A stretch of 64,000 nucleotides of DNA from Megaleporinus macrocephalus (Eukaryota; Chordata; Actinopteri; Characiformes; Anostomidae), in the NCBI GenBank assembly GCA_021613375.1, contig CM038706.1, positions 21,766,866 through 21,830,865 on the forward strand, written 5' to 3'. Below are positions 33,531-46,209 of the stretch, one piece after another; positions within the stretch are counted from its first letter, which is position 1, and each line of letters starts with the position of its first letter. A program made the position numbers and the translations under genes. The notes below the pieces were generated by a model. It was not told the origin of the DNA. It saw nothing but the letters and a program-made list of their open reading frames with translations, and did not search any database.

Positions 33531-36500
33531 GAAATTCTACTTATGCTTTGGATAGCGACGATATTTCAATGTACCTATTTAAAATATGTATTAATTAACA
33601 TTTATTTTTGAACTGAGTTTATACAGACTGCATAAAATAGTTGTCAAAATACTCTCTTGTTCATGCCTTTCACACTTTGTCAATATCAATATACTACAGT
33701 CATCTTCCCTGCTTCATGATGGAGCTCATGAACATGCCGATCATCATTACTGCTGAGGTGAAAATGGAGCAGCGTTCTCACCTGGTAAACCCATTCAAGA
33801 AACATCAAACTCCCTATTTTTCTCAGGTCAATTACTGTGTGCACAAAGAGACCAGGACCCGAGGACAGCTCGTCCCATTTTAGAGGCCCTTTCTTTTTGT
33901 TGTTGCCATGACAGTCAGGGTCATCAAGCTGAAACAATAACAAGTCATTGGCCACTTTCTCTCTCCTTCACTGGTGAGAGTGGTTTGGCTGGATGGCCTA
34001 GTAAACTACGTCTGGCTCCAATACACACCTGAGCTCAGGTATAGAGTAAGTTTGTGCATGTTTATACACACATCTGTTTGAGGATGAAACTCGAGTATAT
34101 TAACCTAACAAGGCTATACGCTGAGTGGCCTCTGTAACAGTTATACATAGCCATATGCAAAAGTCTGAATACAGTCGAATTACAGTTTCTAAGGTGAACA
34201 AACAGTAATTGTGCATTAACATGTGTAGAAGTCTGTTCTCTGTAGAGCATGAATGAAGGGGCACCTAAACTCCTGACATGTGACTGTCCAAGGGTCAGAC
34301 TTTTCTATTTGCCCTTTTTAGTATCTGACTGCCATAATATGATCTAGAGTCCACCTATTGGTGAGCCTAGTGATTATTTAACTATTATGTTTAATCATGA
34401 GTTTAATTTTATTCTGCGGTTTGCCTCGATGTATGCAAAACAGATTCCAAAGAGATAAATTCAATATTTAAATTAAAATGTAAAGCTTAATTCACCTATA
34501 TCCTCTAAAATGTGTCTTATTTTGACCAATATACATGAAGCTCTCTACTTTATTCTAGAGAAACATACTGATGTTGGAGGACTTCAATGGCTCCAAGGGC
34601 TACATCATTGAAAACTTTTGCATGATTATGTTATACATGTGTTGCCTGAGACATTGATTTAACAATAGTTGCACAAAAGATTTTGTCCCAAATCTTATAT
34701 ACAAGAACAGGCAATTTCCCACTTGTTTCTATTATTATCAACAACATTGATTTAGAAGATATAACTAAGTAGATATGTAATGGTACATTGGTCATTTTGG
34801 ATAGTAAAATTAATGGGTTATATTTGTGTTGTAGAGGTTGTGACTCCTGGTTCCCATCATGACCACTATATTTATATTTAAACATCTGAATCCTGGAGAC
34901 ATTTAGAAAAATCAGTGGAATTCCCCTTCTCAAGTTCACAGTGCATCCAACAGCAGCTCTGTTATAACTAACACTGATTATTTCTATTCCTCTCTGATTC
35001 ATTAGAGCAGACAGTGAGATGTTCACGTGTGGGTTATTGGAAGTCATGATCTCAAGCAACCAGAGTCAAACTGCGCGGGAGACCTCAGGCTTGAGATTGT
35101 GTATTCAGGCTGTCTGACACTGTCAAAGCACACCTGGACCTACTCGACGATCCGGCTATGGAGTCATGTCAGGGCTGCTCTAGCAGCGCTTTAGGACCAT
35201 TTTAGACCCCCCCTACTCCTGGCTCTGAAACCTTGCTCCATTCTCACACTCATTCTGAAGGTGTGACTAATGCTCCATTACCCTGCAGGCCCTTTGTTTT
35301 GCTCCCTGCACTCGTCAGGTGGAACAATACGACTTGAGCACTGAGCAGAACTCACACACTATCTGAGGCTAATAGGCTTCATTCATTTGCCACTTTGGAT
35401 CAGTAATGACTCCAAGACATTAAGTATGAGACCTAAACTGTGTTTTCCCCACTCTGAATTCAGGAGGATTAGTTTTACCACCATACTTATACAGTTGCAT
35501 TTCAGATCTGAATCGTTTCTGACACTGAAGTTAAAAATTGGGAGTCACACAGAAATTCACGTTTCTATCAAATGACCTTCCTAGTTTAGGATATGATTGG
35601 ACCACAGATAACTGTAAACAGTCATAGGCAGAAGTTATACATTCTCAGTAGTCAAATAACAAGTCAAAACATCAAATAACAAACATAAATATGATATTTT
35701 CTGCATAGTTACAGTTTATTTTACTAAGAAAAAATATTTTTAAAAAAATGATTGTTTTATTTTTTCAGTATGTTAAACACAGCAGTAAATGCACATTTAA
35801 ATATTCAATTTACCCAATGTATCTGTATAACTACCCTGCTGTATAACCAGAATAAATCAAGAATGGTAATTGTGATTCAGCCTTTTTACTGTGTATATAT
35901 ATATATATCACTCTGTAAAAAGTCTTGAAAAGCTCATAAAGTGAGCAATTTTAAGAGTAACATGAATATACTGTATATAACCACACATGATTTTCTCAGC
36001 TTTGTGTTATCCCGCAGTGACTGGCACATTCAGTGTGAGGTTAACAGCGTTCTAAGACAGTGTGAGAATTTCACGAGGTGAATGCAGCAGAATGTGAAGT
36101 ATTGGTGTAATCCCAATAAACCCATAATGGAATATGTAATGTGTGGCAATAGTGCTGCAGTGACACTATGCAGGTGGTCTAAAGCAGAGGGGGGGCATTA
36201 CATAGGGGGTGTTTTAGAGGCCCAGAGGTATTATAAGGGGTATTTGAGAAAGTTATGCATGGAGACACCCTTTAATGGAGGTGAGAAGTGGTGGGCTGGA
36301 CTTTAACACTTGATCCGTGTTTACACTTCCTGTCAGTTTACAGTCCTCTAAGAGCGAAAGAGAGAGGGAGAATGAGAGAGGAAAAGAGAGAGAGACATAT
36401 ATGTGCCAATAATAAGAGCAAGAATACTGTGTTACTTTTTCCTTGTCTTGCAAATGTATATATATATAAATGTATAATGTAAAATGTATATTTATATGTA

Positions 36501-37844
36501 TAAATATAGGCTTAAACCCTAGAAACTTATCAAAAATAAAATATTTATACAATCTATGTATAATGTGATAAAATGTAATGTGTTTTTTTCTCTAAACCAT
36601 TGCTTAATAAAGCTAGGCCATCTATATCGTACCTTAATCCATAACGTTTAATGTTCTATATTGCAAACTAGACTCCTGATGCTTACTTGGTCTTGTTTTG
36701 ACCCACATTAGTCTAACTTGCCATGAAAAATCATTGAACTAAAGTGTATTAAATGTGTTTGATTAAATGGATACATCACACAAAATAAAACATATTGCAT
36801 CAACACAGATATTGCCAAAAGGAAGGACACAGAAAAATATGACTATATTAATGTTATATACACAAATGATCAAACATTTGGACACATGCAACTGAAACTG
36901 CATTTTTTTAAATCTTAAAGACATTTTGATCTGTAAGCTTCTGCCTAAATGCAAATTACATGTTTTATTTAGGCTTAAAAAAGAAAATTATGCCTTATAG
37001 TACTGTGCAAAAGGCCTATAAGCAGTTTGTTTAAAATTATTTATTACAGCAGCTTGTCTATAGTAAGAAAAAAAGCTTCATGTAGAATAGAGGTTTAATT
37101 TCAGATTTCTTCTTGCATGGAGAATCTTCATTTTTTCACCAGCGCACCTGATTTAATGTAGAGGAAGAACTGATTGACCAAATCAGGTCTAGGCTGATGA
37201 CTACTGTCAATTCTGAGCTGCCTCAGGGAGAGATTTAGAAATGGTTAAACAGGCACAGGGACATAAAACCACGACTGTCTTGATCACTGCATAATTTCAT
37301 ACGTCCTATTTTCTTCAATGTTATCCTAAATAAGTTAGGAATGAAATATGGAAATACCTTCTGACATTTTGAGCTGTGAGGTGCTGTATGGTACTGTCGA
37401 AAGCATTACTTTTCTGTATACAGTTTTTTTTTCATGGGGGTGCAATATAGCCTCAGTTTAGGGTCAACAGTGCCACTGCTGTGTTTTACTGGCGTCTTCC
37501 TCAGGACAATAACATCAAAGGTCTGCATCCATGGCGATCACTCACATAAACACACTCGCACACAGCCTGGGAGGAGTGTATTTATGTGTTGGTGGATTTT
37601 GTAGAACAACCTCAGACCTCACACATATTCTTACATATTATCATATCTACTGGTCAGACATTTCACTGACCTTACAGAGGTTGGGTTTATCCTTTAATCT
37701 GATTTCACTTATCATCCTAGTGCAAGTTCATAGACTAGATTCTAGTTAGATTAGCTATTGAATGCAGTTTTAAACAATTATATGGTTGTTTAGATCTGTT
37801 TCTGTATGTACTTTGTTGGCCTCATTTCACCCTGTTTCATCAGT
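33531..37844. other. noto-cdc25b intergenic sequence
   Basis: No gene recognised. GA-rich simple sequence at about 36350-36400 and short TA runs at 35896-35909 and 36456-36470. 35060-35340 and 36000-36210 are balanced, non-repetitive blocks. The open frames here are short and match no family I know. Confidence 0.4.
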
Positions 37845-38452
37845 GGCCAAGACCACCACAGAGCAGGTATTATCTATGTGGTGGATCATTCTCAGCACAG
37901 AACTGATACTGAGGTGGTGGTGGAGTGTTAGTGTGTGTTACGCTGTTGCAAGTGGATCAGATACAGCAGTGCTACTGGAGCTTTAAACACTGTGTCCATT
38001 TACTATCCACTCTATTAGACTCTCCTACCATGTATATGTAGATGCTGCTGCAAAGTTTGTGTTGGTCATCCTGCTGTTCTGCATCATTGCATCCTGTGGA
38101 CGCTGCCCACAGGACACTGTTGGCTGGATAGTTTGGGTTTGTGGGCTATTCTCAGTCCACTCTGATCCACTCATTCTCTGATCCACTCATACCAGCACAG
38201 CACACATTAACATGCCATCACTGTTTCAGTGTCACTGCAGTGCTGAAAATGAGTACCTTCTCTGTGGTGGTCCTGTGGGGGCCCTTGCATGGTGAAAGGG
38301 GGCTAGCAAAGTAAGTAGAGAAACAGATGAACTACAGTCTGTAACTGTAGATCTACAAATTGTACCTTTATGATAAATGGAGCTGTTAAAATAGACAATG
38401 AGTGCAGATACAACGATGTGGTTTTAATTTTATGGCTGATTGGTTTAGATGA
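37845..38452. repeat. Palindromic fish interspersed element (MITE/foldback-like)
   Basis: The left arm has gaccaccacagagcaggta, ggtggatcattctcagcac and tggatcagatacagcagtg. The right arm carries the inverse: gatccactcataccagcac, gtgctgaaaatgag and ctctgtggtggtcctgtggg, ending in a tttatggctgattgg phrase. The same palindromic arrangement occurs in a well-known high-copy family of fish genomes. It encodes no protein. Confidence 0.7.
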
Positions 38453-39139
38453 GACATGCTAAGACATGACTTGTGTGTTCTGCATTTTGTATGTTTCTAT
38501 TTTTATTGATGTATTTTTTTTATTTAGGCCCCTGTTGTCTCATATTGCTGGATTGCTGGATAAGCCAATGGCCCTCAACTAATGTGTAATGTATTGAAAA
38601 TAATGATCTGCTTATTTATCTTACTGATATCTCAACTTGTTTTAAAGTTGGTAGTACCCCTTCACAGTCTTTTCTGAGCTTTGCTTTGCTTCTGGCCTGT
38701 TTTGAACGCTTCTTGGTCTTCTTTGTTGACTCCACTCATTACCTTTGTCTCATAGACAAAGCCGTTTTAAACCCAAAACATAAATTTATATGTAGACAGT
38801 ACAACAGTTTCAGGCCAAAATAAAGTGATTATTTTTACAGTGTTTTTTTGCTGGCTCAGTACACCTCAACAACAATTTCCAAGCAAGAACGTACTTCCCC
38901 ACAGGAAGTGTCCCTTAACCAGAATGCAGAATAGATAAGTTAAGCCAAATAAATTCATTAAATAAATGCATTAAATACTATAATTAATATTAATTAGTTA
39001 GTAAGCGAGTTTAACCTGTGTTTTACAGCACCCCAAGGAAAAACACTAAGGAGCTAGAAAGGCCCTGAAAGGAGTAGTGCAGACACTCACCTGCAGGACT
39101 CAGAGCTATAGCACCACCTGCTGGACTCTAATAAACAAC
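38453..39139. other. Intergenic sequence
   Basis: AT-rich, nothing recognised. Confidence 0.35.
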
Positions 39140-39515
39140 GCATTTTTTTCGAAACCACAAAAAGGTTCCTTAGTCAACAGAATGATTCTATTTAGAACCA
39201 GAGGTTTCATACTTAAATTATTATTTGCATAGTGAAGTGTTTTTTTAGGATGTTTTAGGCCAAAGGAGAATGTGTTGTATATAACACCAAAAAGTGCTCT
39301 GCTACTGTTCCAGTGTCAATAGAAGAATGTCCTGGTGCTTTATAGAACTTTTTTTTAAAAAGGATCTATATACAACCATACAACCAGTTACACCAGTTAA
39401 AGAACCATTTAAGAATAGAATGGTTCAATACAGACTACAGGGTTATAAACATAACCGTTCTATTTACTATTATATTAAGAACCCTTGAAGAACCATCTTT
39501 TTAGGAGAGTAGTGG
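39140..39515. repeat. 'ggttct' palindromic interspersed repeat, copy 4
   Basis: It begins accacaaaaaggttcctta and ends with the inverse agaacccttgaagaaccatc and tttttagga. The internal phrase ggagaatgtgttgtatata is shared with 30840-30860. Confidence 0.6.
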
Positions 39516-40029
39516 ACGCTTGCATAATAGGTTCTATTGCTTAAATTGCAAATTAAACAATACATTTAAATGGCAAAAACAGTATTACCACAGTTTCCAT
39601 TAACATCACAAATTATAAAGCAGCAAAAACAATAAACAAATAATTTTAAAAAATCAATTCAATGATTAGTGATCTAAATCTAATTTTCACTTTTTTCATA
39701 TGCTTACTGGGGCATTTTGAAAAGTAGTCAAATTATCTCTTTTGAGTCTTTTTGCTCATGCAGCTTTGAAATAATGCAGTGTTAAATATATCTGAATTAG
39801 GTTCTTGATATATCTATGCCTTAAACCTGAGTATGACTTAATATTTCAATAAAATGACTTAAATTCAGTACGACCGCCTAGAATTCTTTATATGTTCCAT
39901 TATATCTGCATGGAACTATGTTGGAATTTTGTTAAGTTGCCATCAGATAGTAATAATACCATAGGTCTACATTATTCAGTAGTAAAAAAAAAATAAAAAA
40001 TCATGCTGGGTTTTTTTAAACATCACTTC
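39516..40029. other. Intergenic sequence
   Basis: AT-rich, nothing recognised. Confidence 0.35.
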
Positions 40030-40360
40030 AGTCACTTCAGGAGAAATTATACACATAGATGATCCAGAATATTCTCTGTTTACACCAGCATGTAGTTGGT
40101 TTCAACATCACTTCAAAAGTGTTTTGTTGCCATCTTGTGTTTGCAACCTGCAACAATCAGGTGACCAGCTAAACAAGCACCAGACCAGTATAAACCAGCA
40201 GAGCAGCATAAACCAGCACAAACCAACATATCCGGGCTGTGGGGTTGTTTTTTTAAGAAGTGCATGTAAACGCACTCTAAGTTTGAAAAATACATTTTTA
40301 TTAACTTACTATCACTAAAAAAGCAATGGTTAGAAACTACACACATACAGCATTGGCGTA
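40030..40360. repeat. Local duplicated unit A, copy 1
   Basis: It reads ccagcatgtagttggtttca, gttttgttgccatcttgtgt, tttgcaacctgca, a 'accagc' motif array (about 40160-40220), aagaagtgcatgtaaacgca, ttaacttactatcactaaa and aaactacacacatacag. The same order recurs at 44205-44545 and, partly, at 45129-45380. Confidence 0.75.
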
Positions 40361-42044
40361 GAAACCGGGGTGGCGGGGACGTGTCCCACCCAATATCAGA
40401 AACAGGTAAATTCGTCCCACCCAAAAATTAAACCACAGAAAAAACGGATACTGTTTAAAAACACTTTATTTTAAAAGCTTCACTGACCGGAGCTCTCGCC
40501 TCGCTGGAACGGCGGGCAGCTCGCACCAGCTTTAAACGCGAGGTCAGTGATGAGAGCAATGAACGGCTTTAGTATAATTTGTTGTTATGATAACAGATTA
40601 GGAGGGTTTGGGTTAGCTAACGTTTATATTAACTTTAGTCAGACAGTACTCTTTAGTCAGACCAGGTGCGTAGCTAGCCCTAGTTTAGATTTAAATTGAG
40701 TCCCAGTCCCAGAAGCTGGAAATGTTAAAACTATAGAGAGTATACGGTTAAACCAATTATTTTAGCAATGAAAATACAGCAGCCCCCCCTTTCCTTGCAA
40801 AATGGTATGATCCAGCTTCTCTTTTCGCGTCGCGCGCAGACACAGTGTCAGTATTTTATCTGACTGGTGTTGTGTGTCTAGTAAGTTTTATAAAGGACTA
40901 TTTTTTGCAGTTTATCACTCATTGTTAGCTAGGAGTGACTATCTGATGGTTTATTTTAATTTAGCAGGCTAATGCTGCAGGTGCTCTGTTTACTGTTTAT
41001 AAAGGAGTGAGAGAAGCTGTAGCTGCTGTGCTGTTGGTTAGCCTGTGTGTTATTAAAGCTAAGGATGCTATAATGCTATAACGTAATTGTGTGTGTGGTT
41101 GTGTGTGTGTGTGGTCAGCAGGTCAGCTATAGATATTTAATTCTTATATTCGAGTAAGGCCAACATGATCTCAGAATCTGTTGATAATGGTAGTAATGTT
41201 GATAACTGATTATTAGAATTGGTGTGTCTGATCTAAATGATTCTAATTATTTTGTCATGACACACTCACCCAAGTCTCATGCCCTGATTTTCTCTCTTTC
41301 TCATCTGGTCACCCTAGCCCACAGAAGCTGAATATTCAATGAGAAAAATGTGTTAAACTGATATGGATCTATATATTTTTCTCCTAAATAAAAAAAAAAA
41401 ATATCCTTTATTATATTTTACTTTTAATAAAATGTCTTAATACATTTCTAAACTAAGCTTTATGAACTAAGATTTGTTGGTGTTTTCCAGTCACAGTGTT
41501 TCCCCAACACTGATTTCAGATTGATGGTTTGAAATTACTTTAAAAGTTTTTTTATTATGAGCTGTTTTTATTTGAATGCTCAGCTAAACCTCTAAGCCTA
41601 CATTGACCCCTGCTGCAGACTACTACTACACTAAATACATAAAAAAAAAAAATATAACAAATAATATAAATAAATTAATGAATAAATAAAATGACACCAG
41701 TTAGAAGTGCTTACAATAGTGCAGTATGTAATGTTCCAGAGGGTGCTGTTTGGGACACAGCCGTATTGTCTAACATTAATGTTAGTCTTGTCTAGTCAGG
41801 AAACCTTAACATACATTTATTTGTCATTTCATTTCAGCATTATGCCGCCAAAGTAATTAATAATTGTTTTGGTTATATATGTATGTAATCCAAACATTGC
41901 ATGTATAATTTAAAAGATTTCTGACAGCAGAACAATGTAATGTGGAGTATCTTGTTTAATTTGTAAAGTGAGCTTTAATTGGATTTATCTAATAATAAAC
42001 AGAAGTACATATAATGTATTTTGTTTGTTTATTTGCAATTTACC
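40361..42044. other. Intergenic sequence, possible repeat at left
   Basis: 40365-40440 (ggcgtagaaaccggggtggc, cgtgtcccaccc) resembles the end of a common fish DNA element, but I could not find the matching other end. 40480-41100 is moderately GC-rich without a recognisable gene. The rest is AT-rich. Confidence 0.35.
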
Positions 42045-42094
42045 GTTACCACTGTAAGTCTTCGCACTACTTTCCTTTATAATAGAATTTAAAG

Positions 42095-43258
42095 TCAAGT
42101 CAAGTTTATTTATATAGCGCTTTTTACAACGGTGTTGTCTCAAAGCAGCTTTACAGAGTTTTGAGAACAGACAGTTACAACATATACCCCCCCAGTGAGC
42201 AAGCCAGAGGCAACAGTGGCAAGATAAAGTCCATCAACTGGAGGAAGAAACCTTGGGAGGAACGAGACTCACAAGGGGAGACCCATCCTCCTCTGGTCAA
42301 ACAGTATTTACAGTTTTAACTAAATATCAAAGAAAAGAGCCTCTGTATGAAATCTGGATAGCAAAGCTTTAGAAGCTGCACAGATCGAGGCAGTGTATGA
42401 CTGAGACAGTCTCTGACTGAGGCAGTCTATGACTGAGTCTTTATGTAAAGTGGGCGTGAGCTGAAACAGTCCCATCCTATCTCAATGCGGGTGCATCTGG
42501 ATGGCACAGTGATGTAACTGAGGGTGTAGCAATAGACACAGATGGACAGGAGAGCTGGCTGGTGATAGTGGGATGGAGGCCCTGATGGTCAGTCCTTCAA
42601 CAGCGTTCAACAGACGGGAGGACAGTCATTACCTCAGGAAGAGTAAAGAGAGAAAGTTAGTTGGGCTCGGGAGTATGACTGTAGAGAATATGAATATTCA
42701 GAATTTTAGAGTGCGGCTGGCGACTCCGGCAGATCTAACTATAACAGCCTAAACTAAAAGGAGAGAACCAGAAGGTAACATGGACATGAGAGCGCCCTGA
42801 GACACTGGGATCCCCCCACTCCACCGTCAACAAACCTGTGTGATCGCGTGAAGTGGTGGAAAAACAGCACCAACATCTCAGTTTAACATAAACCTCTGTG
42901 TCCAAGAACCCCCAGATCTCCTGCCTTTATTTAAAAGGGAATATTAATTACCAAAAGCTAAACTAAACAAGTATGTTTTCAGTCTAGACTTAAAAGTTGA
43001 GACTGTGTCAGAGTCCCGAACGTTAACTGGGAGATTATTCCACAATTTGGGGGCTTTGTAGGAAAAAGCTGTTCCCCCCATTGAAGTCTTCTGAATTTCT
43101 GAAACTATTAGAAAACCAGCATCCTGTGATCTGAGTAAGCGTGGCGGTTCATAATAGGAAATTAGATCTTGCAGGTACTCCAGTGCGAGATCGTGCACGG
43201 CTTTATAGGTCAATGAAATAATTTTATAGTCGATACGGAATTTGACAGGAAGCCAGTG
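42095..43258 (-). mobile_element. L2 (CR1-clade) LINE, 5'-truncated insertion
   Basis: Read on the minus strand, it starts inside the end of the reverse-transcriptase ORF (HWLPVKFRIDYK) and continues to LKTYLFSLAFGN and a stop. A 3' UTR follows, ending ...gctttgagacaacaccgttg... aaaagcgctatataaataaacttgacttga, the usual tail of fish L2 elements with a short TTGAC repeat. A 5-bp direct repeat, taaag (42090-42094 and 43259-43263), flanks it. The empty site survives at about 44679-44690. Insert length 1164 bp. Confidence 0.85.
42944..43258 (-). pseudogene. L2 LINE ORF2 C-terminal fragment
   Basis: About 105 codons of the C-terminal region after the reverse transcriptase, with HWLPVKFRIDYKI, LTYKAVHDLA, LRSQDAG and LWNNLPVNVR, the conserved tail of L2/CR1 ORF2 in fish. 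The upstream codons of the open frame (MWVSVFAL) come from flanking DNA, not the element. It has no catalytic domain and cannot move on its own. Confidence 0.85.
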
Positions 43259-43620
43259 TAAAGCAAATACACTAACCCACATGAAACAACTTTCCTCTAA
43301 TCTCTATTGCACTTCCCATTTAAAGTGCTACAAATGCTGTACAGAGCTGCATGCAATTTGTTCACTATTACTAGTCGGCCTGTAGATTTTACAGATTATG
43401 TTACAGGCTTAAATTCAGCACTATCAATGACTGTCTGAGGTGAACATGTGTGGGACCCTTTGTTAAATACATCACAGTCACTCTCAGAAAAAAGGTTCCA
43501 AGTCGTCACTGGGGCAGTCCCCTCTTATGTTACTGGGGTGGTACCCTCCAGTGTAATTCTTCAGTGCCTTTAATTAGGGATCATAATCTATTGACGTGCC
43601 TCAGGTCAGGTGCTCGTAGA

Positions 43621-44204
43621 GAAAAGTAAGCTTTGATGTTTTAATGAAAACAAACAGTCCAAACTTTTAGTTATAAAAAGGTCAGAGCCAAAAGCAAGCA
43701 ACCAAAAACCAAAAGGCACATTCACAAAAAAATTAAAAACACAACCCAAGTCAATAACCAGTAACGGCCAACAAAATAGTTGAACAAAACAAAATGGGAA
43801 AAGAGAAAAAAAGTAAAGTCAAGAAGAACAAACTTGATCGAAGCTTGAATAATCAGACAAAGCTGGGTACAAAGTAATGTGAGCTGCAGACTGCAGTAAA
43901 GGGTGCATAGAGAGTACCAGTGAGCATGACTTTGATCATCAACATGAGAAATGGGGCAACCTACCCATGGGACACACACACACTTAATTATAGACTACAG
44001 GACTGAGAGTGTATAGGATTGGGCTTGTAATTTGCGTCAGAAGTTTTGTATTTATAAGATGTGCACTCATGAACATGCCGTTTTACCAGTGGGAAACTCA
44101 CACTGATTACAAATATTATTTATCAACCAGAATCCTCTGTTTATTATTTTGTAAACCAAATAAACAGATTCTCTTTAATGGAAAAGTGAAAATGCCTCAA
44201 TGTT
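43621..44204. other. Intergenic sequence between duplicated units
   Basis: A-rich, nothing recognised. Confidence 0.35.
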
Positions 44205-44545
44205 CTCGAAAGTCACTTTGGTGTAAATTATGTACATAAATCATCCAGAAGATGAATATTCTTTATCTATCCAGCATGTAGTTGGTTTCACTGTCACCTC
44301 AATAGTGTTTTGTTCCCATCTTGTGTTTGCAACCTGCATGACCTCAATCAGATGACCAGCTGAACCAGCACCAGACCAGCAGAGCAGCAAAAACCAGCAC
44401 CGACCAACACAACCGATCTTTGTTGTTGTTGTTTTTTAAGAAGTGCATGTAAACACATTCAGTAAATTTGAAGAAATAATTACTTATTAACTTACTATCA
44501 CTGAAAAAGAAATAGTTACAAACTACACACATACAGTCACGCATA
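44205..44545. repeat. Local duplicated unit A, copy 2
   Basis: Same order of phrases as 40030-40360: ccagcatgtagttggtttca, ttttgttcccatcttgtgtt, an 'accagc' array, aagaagtgcatgtaaacaca, ttaacttactatcactgaa, aaactacacacatacagtca. Confidence 0.75.
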
Positions 44546-44639
44546 TAGTTACATTAGAAAGGAATGTGTTGTGTGTTTGCTGGGCTGTAAACAGCTCTTG
44601 AATATGATCAGGAGTTGGGAATTTGCACCAAGACAGCTG

Positions 44640-45005
44640 AGTGTGACAAGTCTTCGCACTACTTTCCTTTATAATAGAATTTAAAGCAAATACACCAACC
44701 CACATGAAACAACTTGAAGTTTCCTCTAATCTCTATTGCACCTCGCATTTAATGTGCTACACTGCACTTTCTCACTATTACTAGTCGGTCAGTAGATTTT
44801 ACAGATTATGTTACAGGATTAAGTTCAGGACTATCAATGACTGTTTGAGGTGAACATGTGTGGGACCCTTTGTTGAATACATCACAGTCACTCTCAGAAA
44901 AAAGGTTCCAAGTCGTCATTGGGGCAGTCCCCTCTTATGTAACTGGGGTGGTACCCTCCAGTGTAATTCTTCAGTGCCTTTAATTGGGGATCATAATGTA
45001 TTGAT
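44640..45005. repeat. Local duplicated unit B, copy 2 (without the L2)
   Basis: Closely matches 42050-42094 joined directly to 43259-43610. It reads uninterrupted across the L2 insertion point (agaatttaaagcaaatacac), so it preserves the pre-insertion sequence. Confidence 0.8.
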
Positions 45006-45128
45006 GTGTATTGAAGTGCTACAAATGCAGTGCAGAGCTGTCTTTGCAAATTCCAGGTTTTACAGATTATGTTACAGGATTAAGTTTAGGACTATCACTG
45101 ACTGTCTGAGGTGAACATGTGTGGGACC
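45006..45128. repeat. Local duplicated unit B, partial copy 3
   Basis: It repeats gtgctacaaatgcagtgcag, acagattatgttacaggatt and ggtgaacatgtgtgggacca directly after copy 2, making a short tandem extension. Confidence 0.75.
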
Positions 45129-45380
45129 ATCATACCAAAATCAGATGACCAGCTAAACCAGCACCGGACTAGCAGACCAGCATAAACCAACAGACCAGCA
45201 TAAACCAGCACAGATCAGCATGTCTGGTTTGTGGTGTTTTTTGTTGAAGAACTGCCTGTAAATGCACTCATTAAGTTTGAAGAAATCATTACTTATTAAC
45301 TTACAGTCACTAAATAAGCAATGGATACAAACTACAGACACACAGTCACACATATAGTTACATTAAAAATGTATGTTTGT
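45129..45380. repeat. Local duplicated unit A, copy 3 (partial)
   Basis: It starts inside the unit (tcagatgaccagctaaacca), has a longer 'accagc/accaac' array, then ctgtaaatgcactcatta, ttaacttacagtcacta and catatagttacattaaaa, the last shared with the end of copy 2. Confidence 0.75.
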
Positions 45381-45894
45381 TCTACTGCCGCATGCACCCA
45401 TAGGTTAACAGTCCGGTTATGGAAATGAAAATCTCATAAGTTATTGTCATAGGGAAGTTTTAGCTATACAATTTTATCTGCTTATAACAAGCTACATGTT
45501 CAACCTAATGTGGGTAGATGTGGGTCTGTATTTCTTTATGAAAAATGGTAAAATACAACATTTACCACTACACAGATTCCTTAAAGGAACTATGTGTTTA
45601 TGAAGTGGTCTGTATGGGATTACTGTACACTGTATCACAGTTTTACTGTCACATATGATGTGAAATGTTTAGAGACGAGGAGCGCAGTGATCGAAAGGAT
45701 GCTTTCTTTCCATTTTACAACAAGCCCCCATAGAGAATGTAAACATAAGTATCTTTCCTTCACACATATTAAATATCATCAAATTCTATACACACCTAAA
45801 GTTCCTCTTCAGCAATTGTACTTATATATTGGGTGGAGTTGTTACAAGGACCTGGGGGGGCAGAAAATATCAATAATAGTAATTTTACATAAGA

Positions 45895-45948
<54 letters not shown>

Positions 45949-46209
45949 TTGGATTACAGAAATGTATGCGCTGATTTGATCCCCTGGACCAACAAGGCAC
46001 CTAACCCCCAACTGCTCCTCCGGTCTGGGCACATGTGCTCACAGCCCCCGACTGTGTATGTTTACTAATGTGTGTATATGTGGGTGTCTCACTCAAATTT
46101 TGCTGTGTGCAAACACAAGTGGCAAATAGTTGCTAATTCTAATTTGTGAGGGACCCTTTAATTTATCTAGACACCCATCAAAGAAAGCATGTCATTATGA
46201 CCAGACTCA
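45381..46209. other. Intergenic sequence
   Basis: AT-rich, no gene recognised; an AAT microsatellite is inside. Confidence 0.35.
45895..45949. repeat. AAT microsatellite
   Basis: About 18 uninterrupted AAT units. Confidence 0.95.

Larger units (their letters stand above)
42045..43620. repeat. Local duplicated unit B, copy 1 (split by an L2 insertion)
   Basis: The unit starts gtcttcgcactactttcctt, is interrupted by the L2 at 42095-43258, resumes gcaaatacactaacccacat, and continues through tgttacaggcttaaattcag, gaacatgtgtgggacccttt and a tcactggggcagtcccctct block. Copy 2 (44640-45005) has the same order without the L2. Confidence 0.8.

Noticed and set aside
34631..35059. 142-codon minus-strand frame
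   Set aside because: Longest unassigned frame in the desert, but the composition is that of AT-rich non-coding DNA, there is no recognisable domain and no splice or promoter context.
42944..43282. A cellular 112-residue protein gene
   Set aside because: It is the C terminus of an L2 LINE ORF2 plus seven flanking codons.
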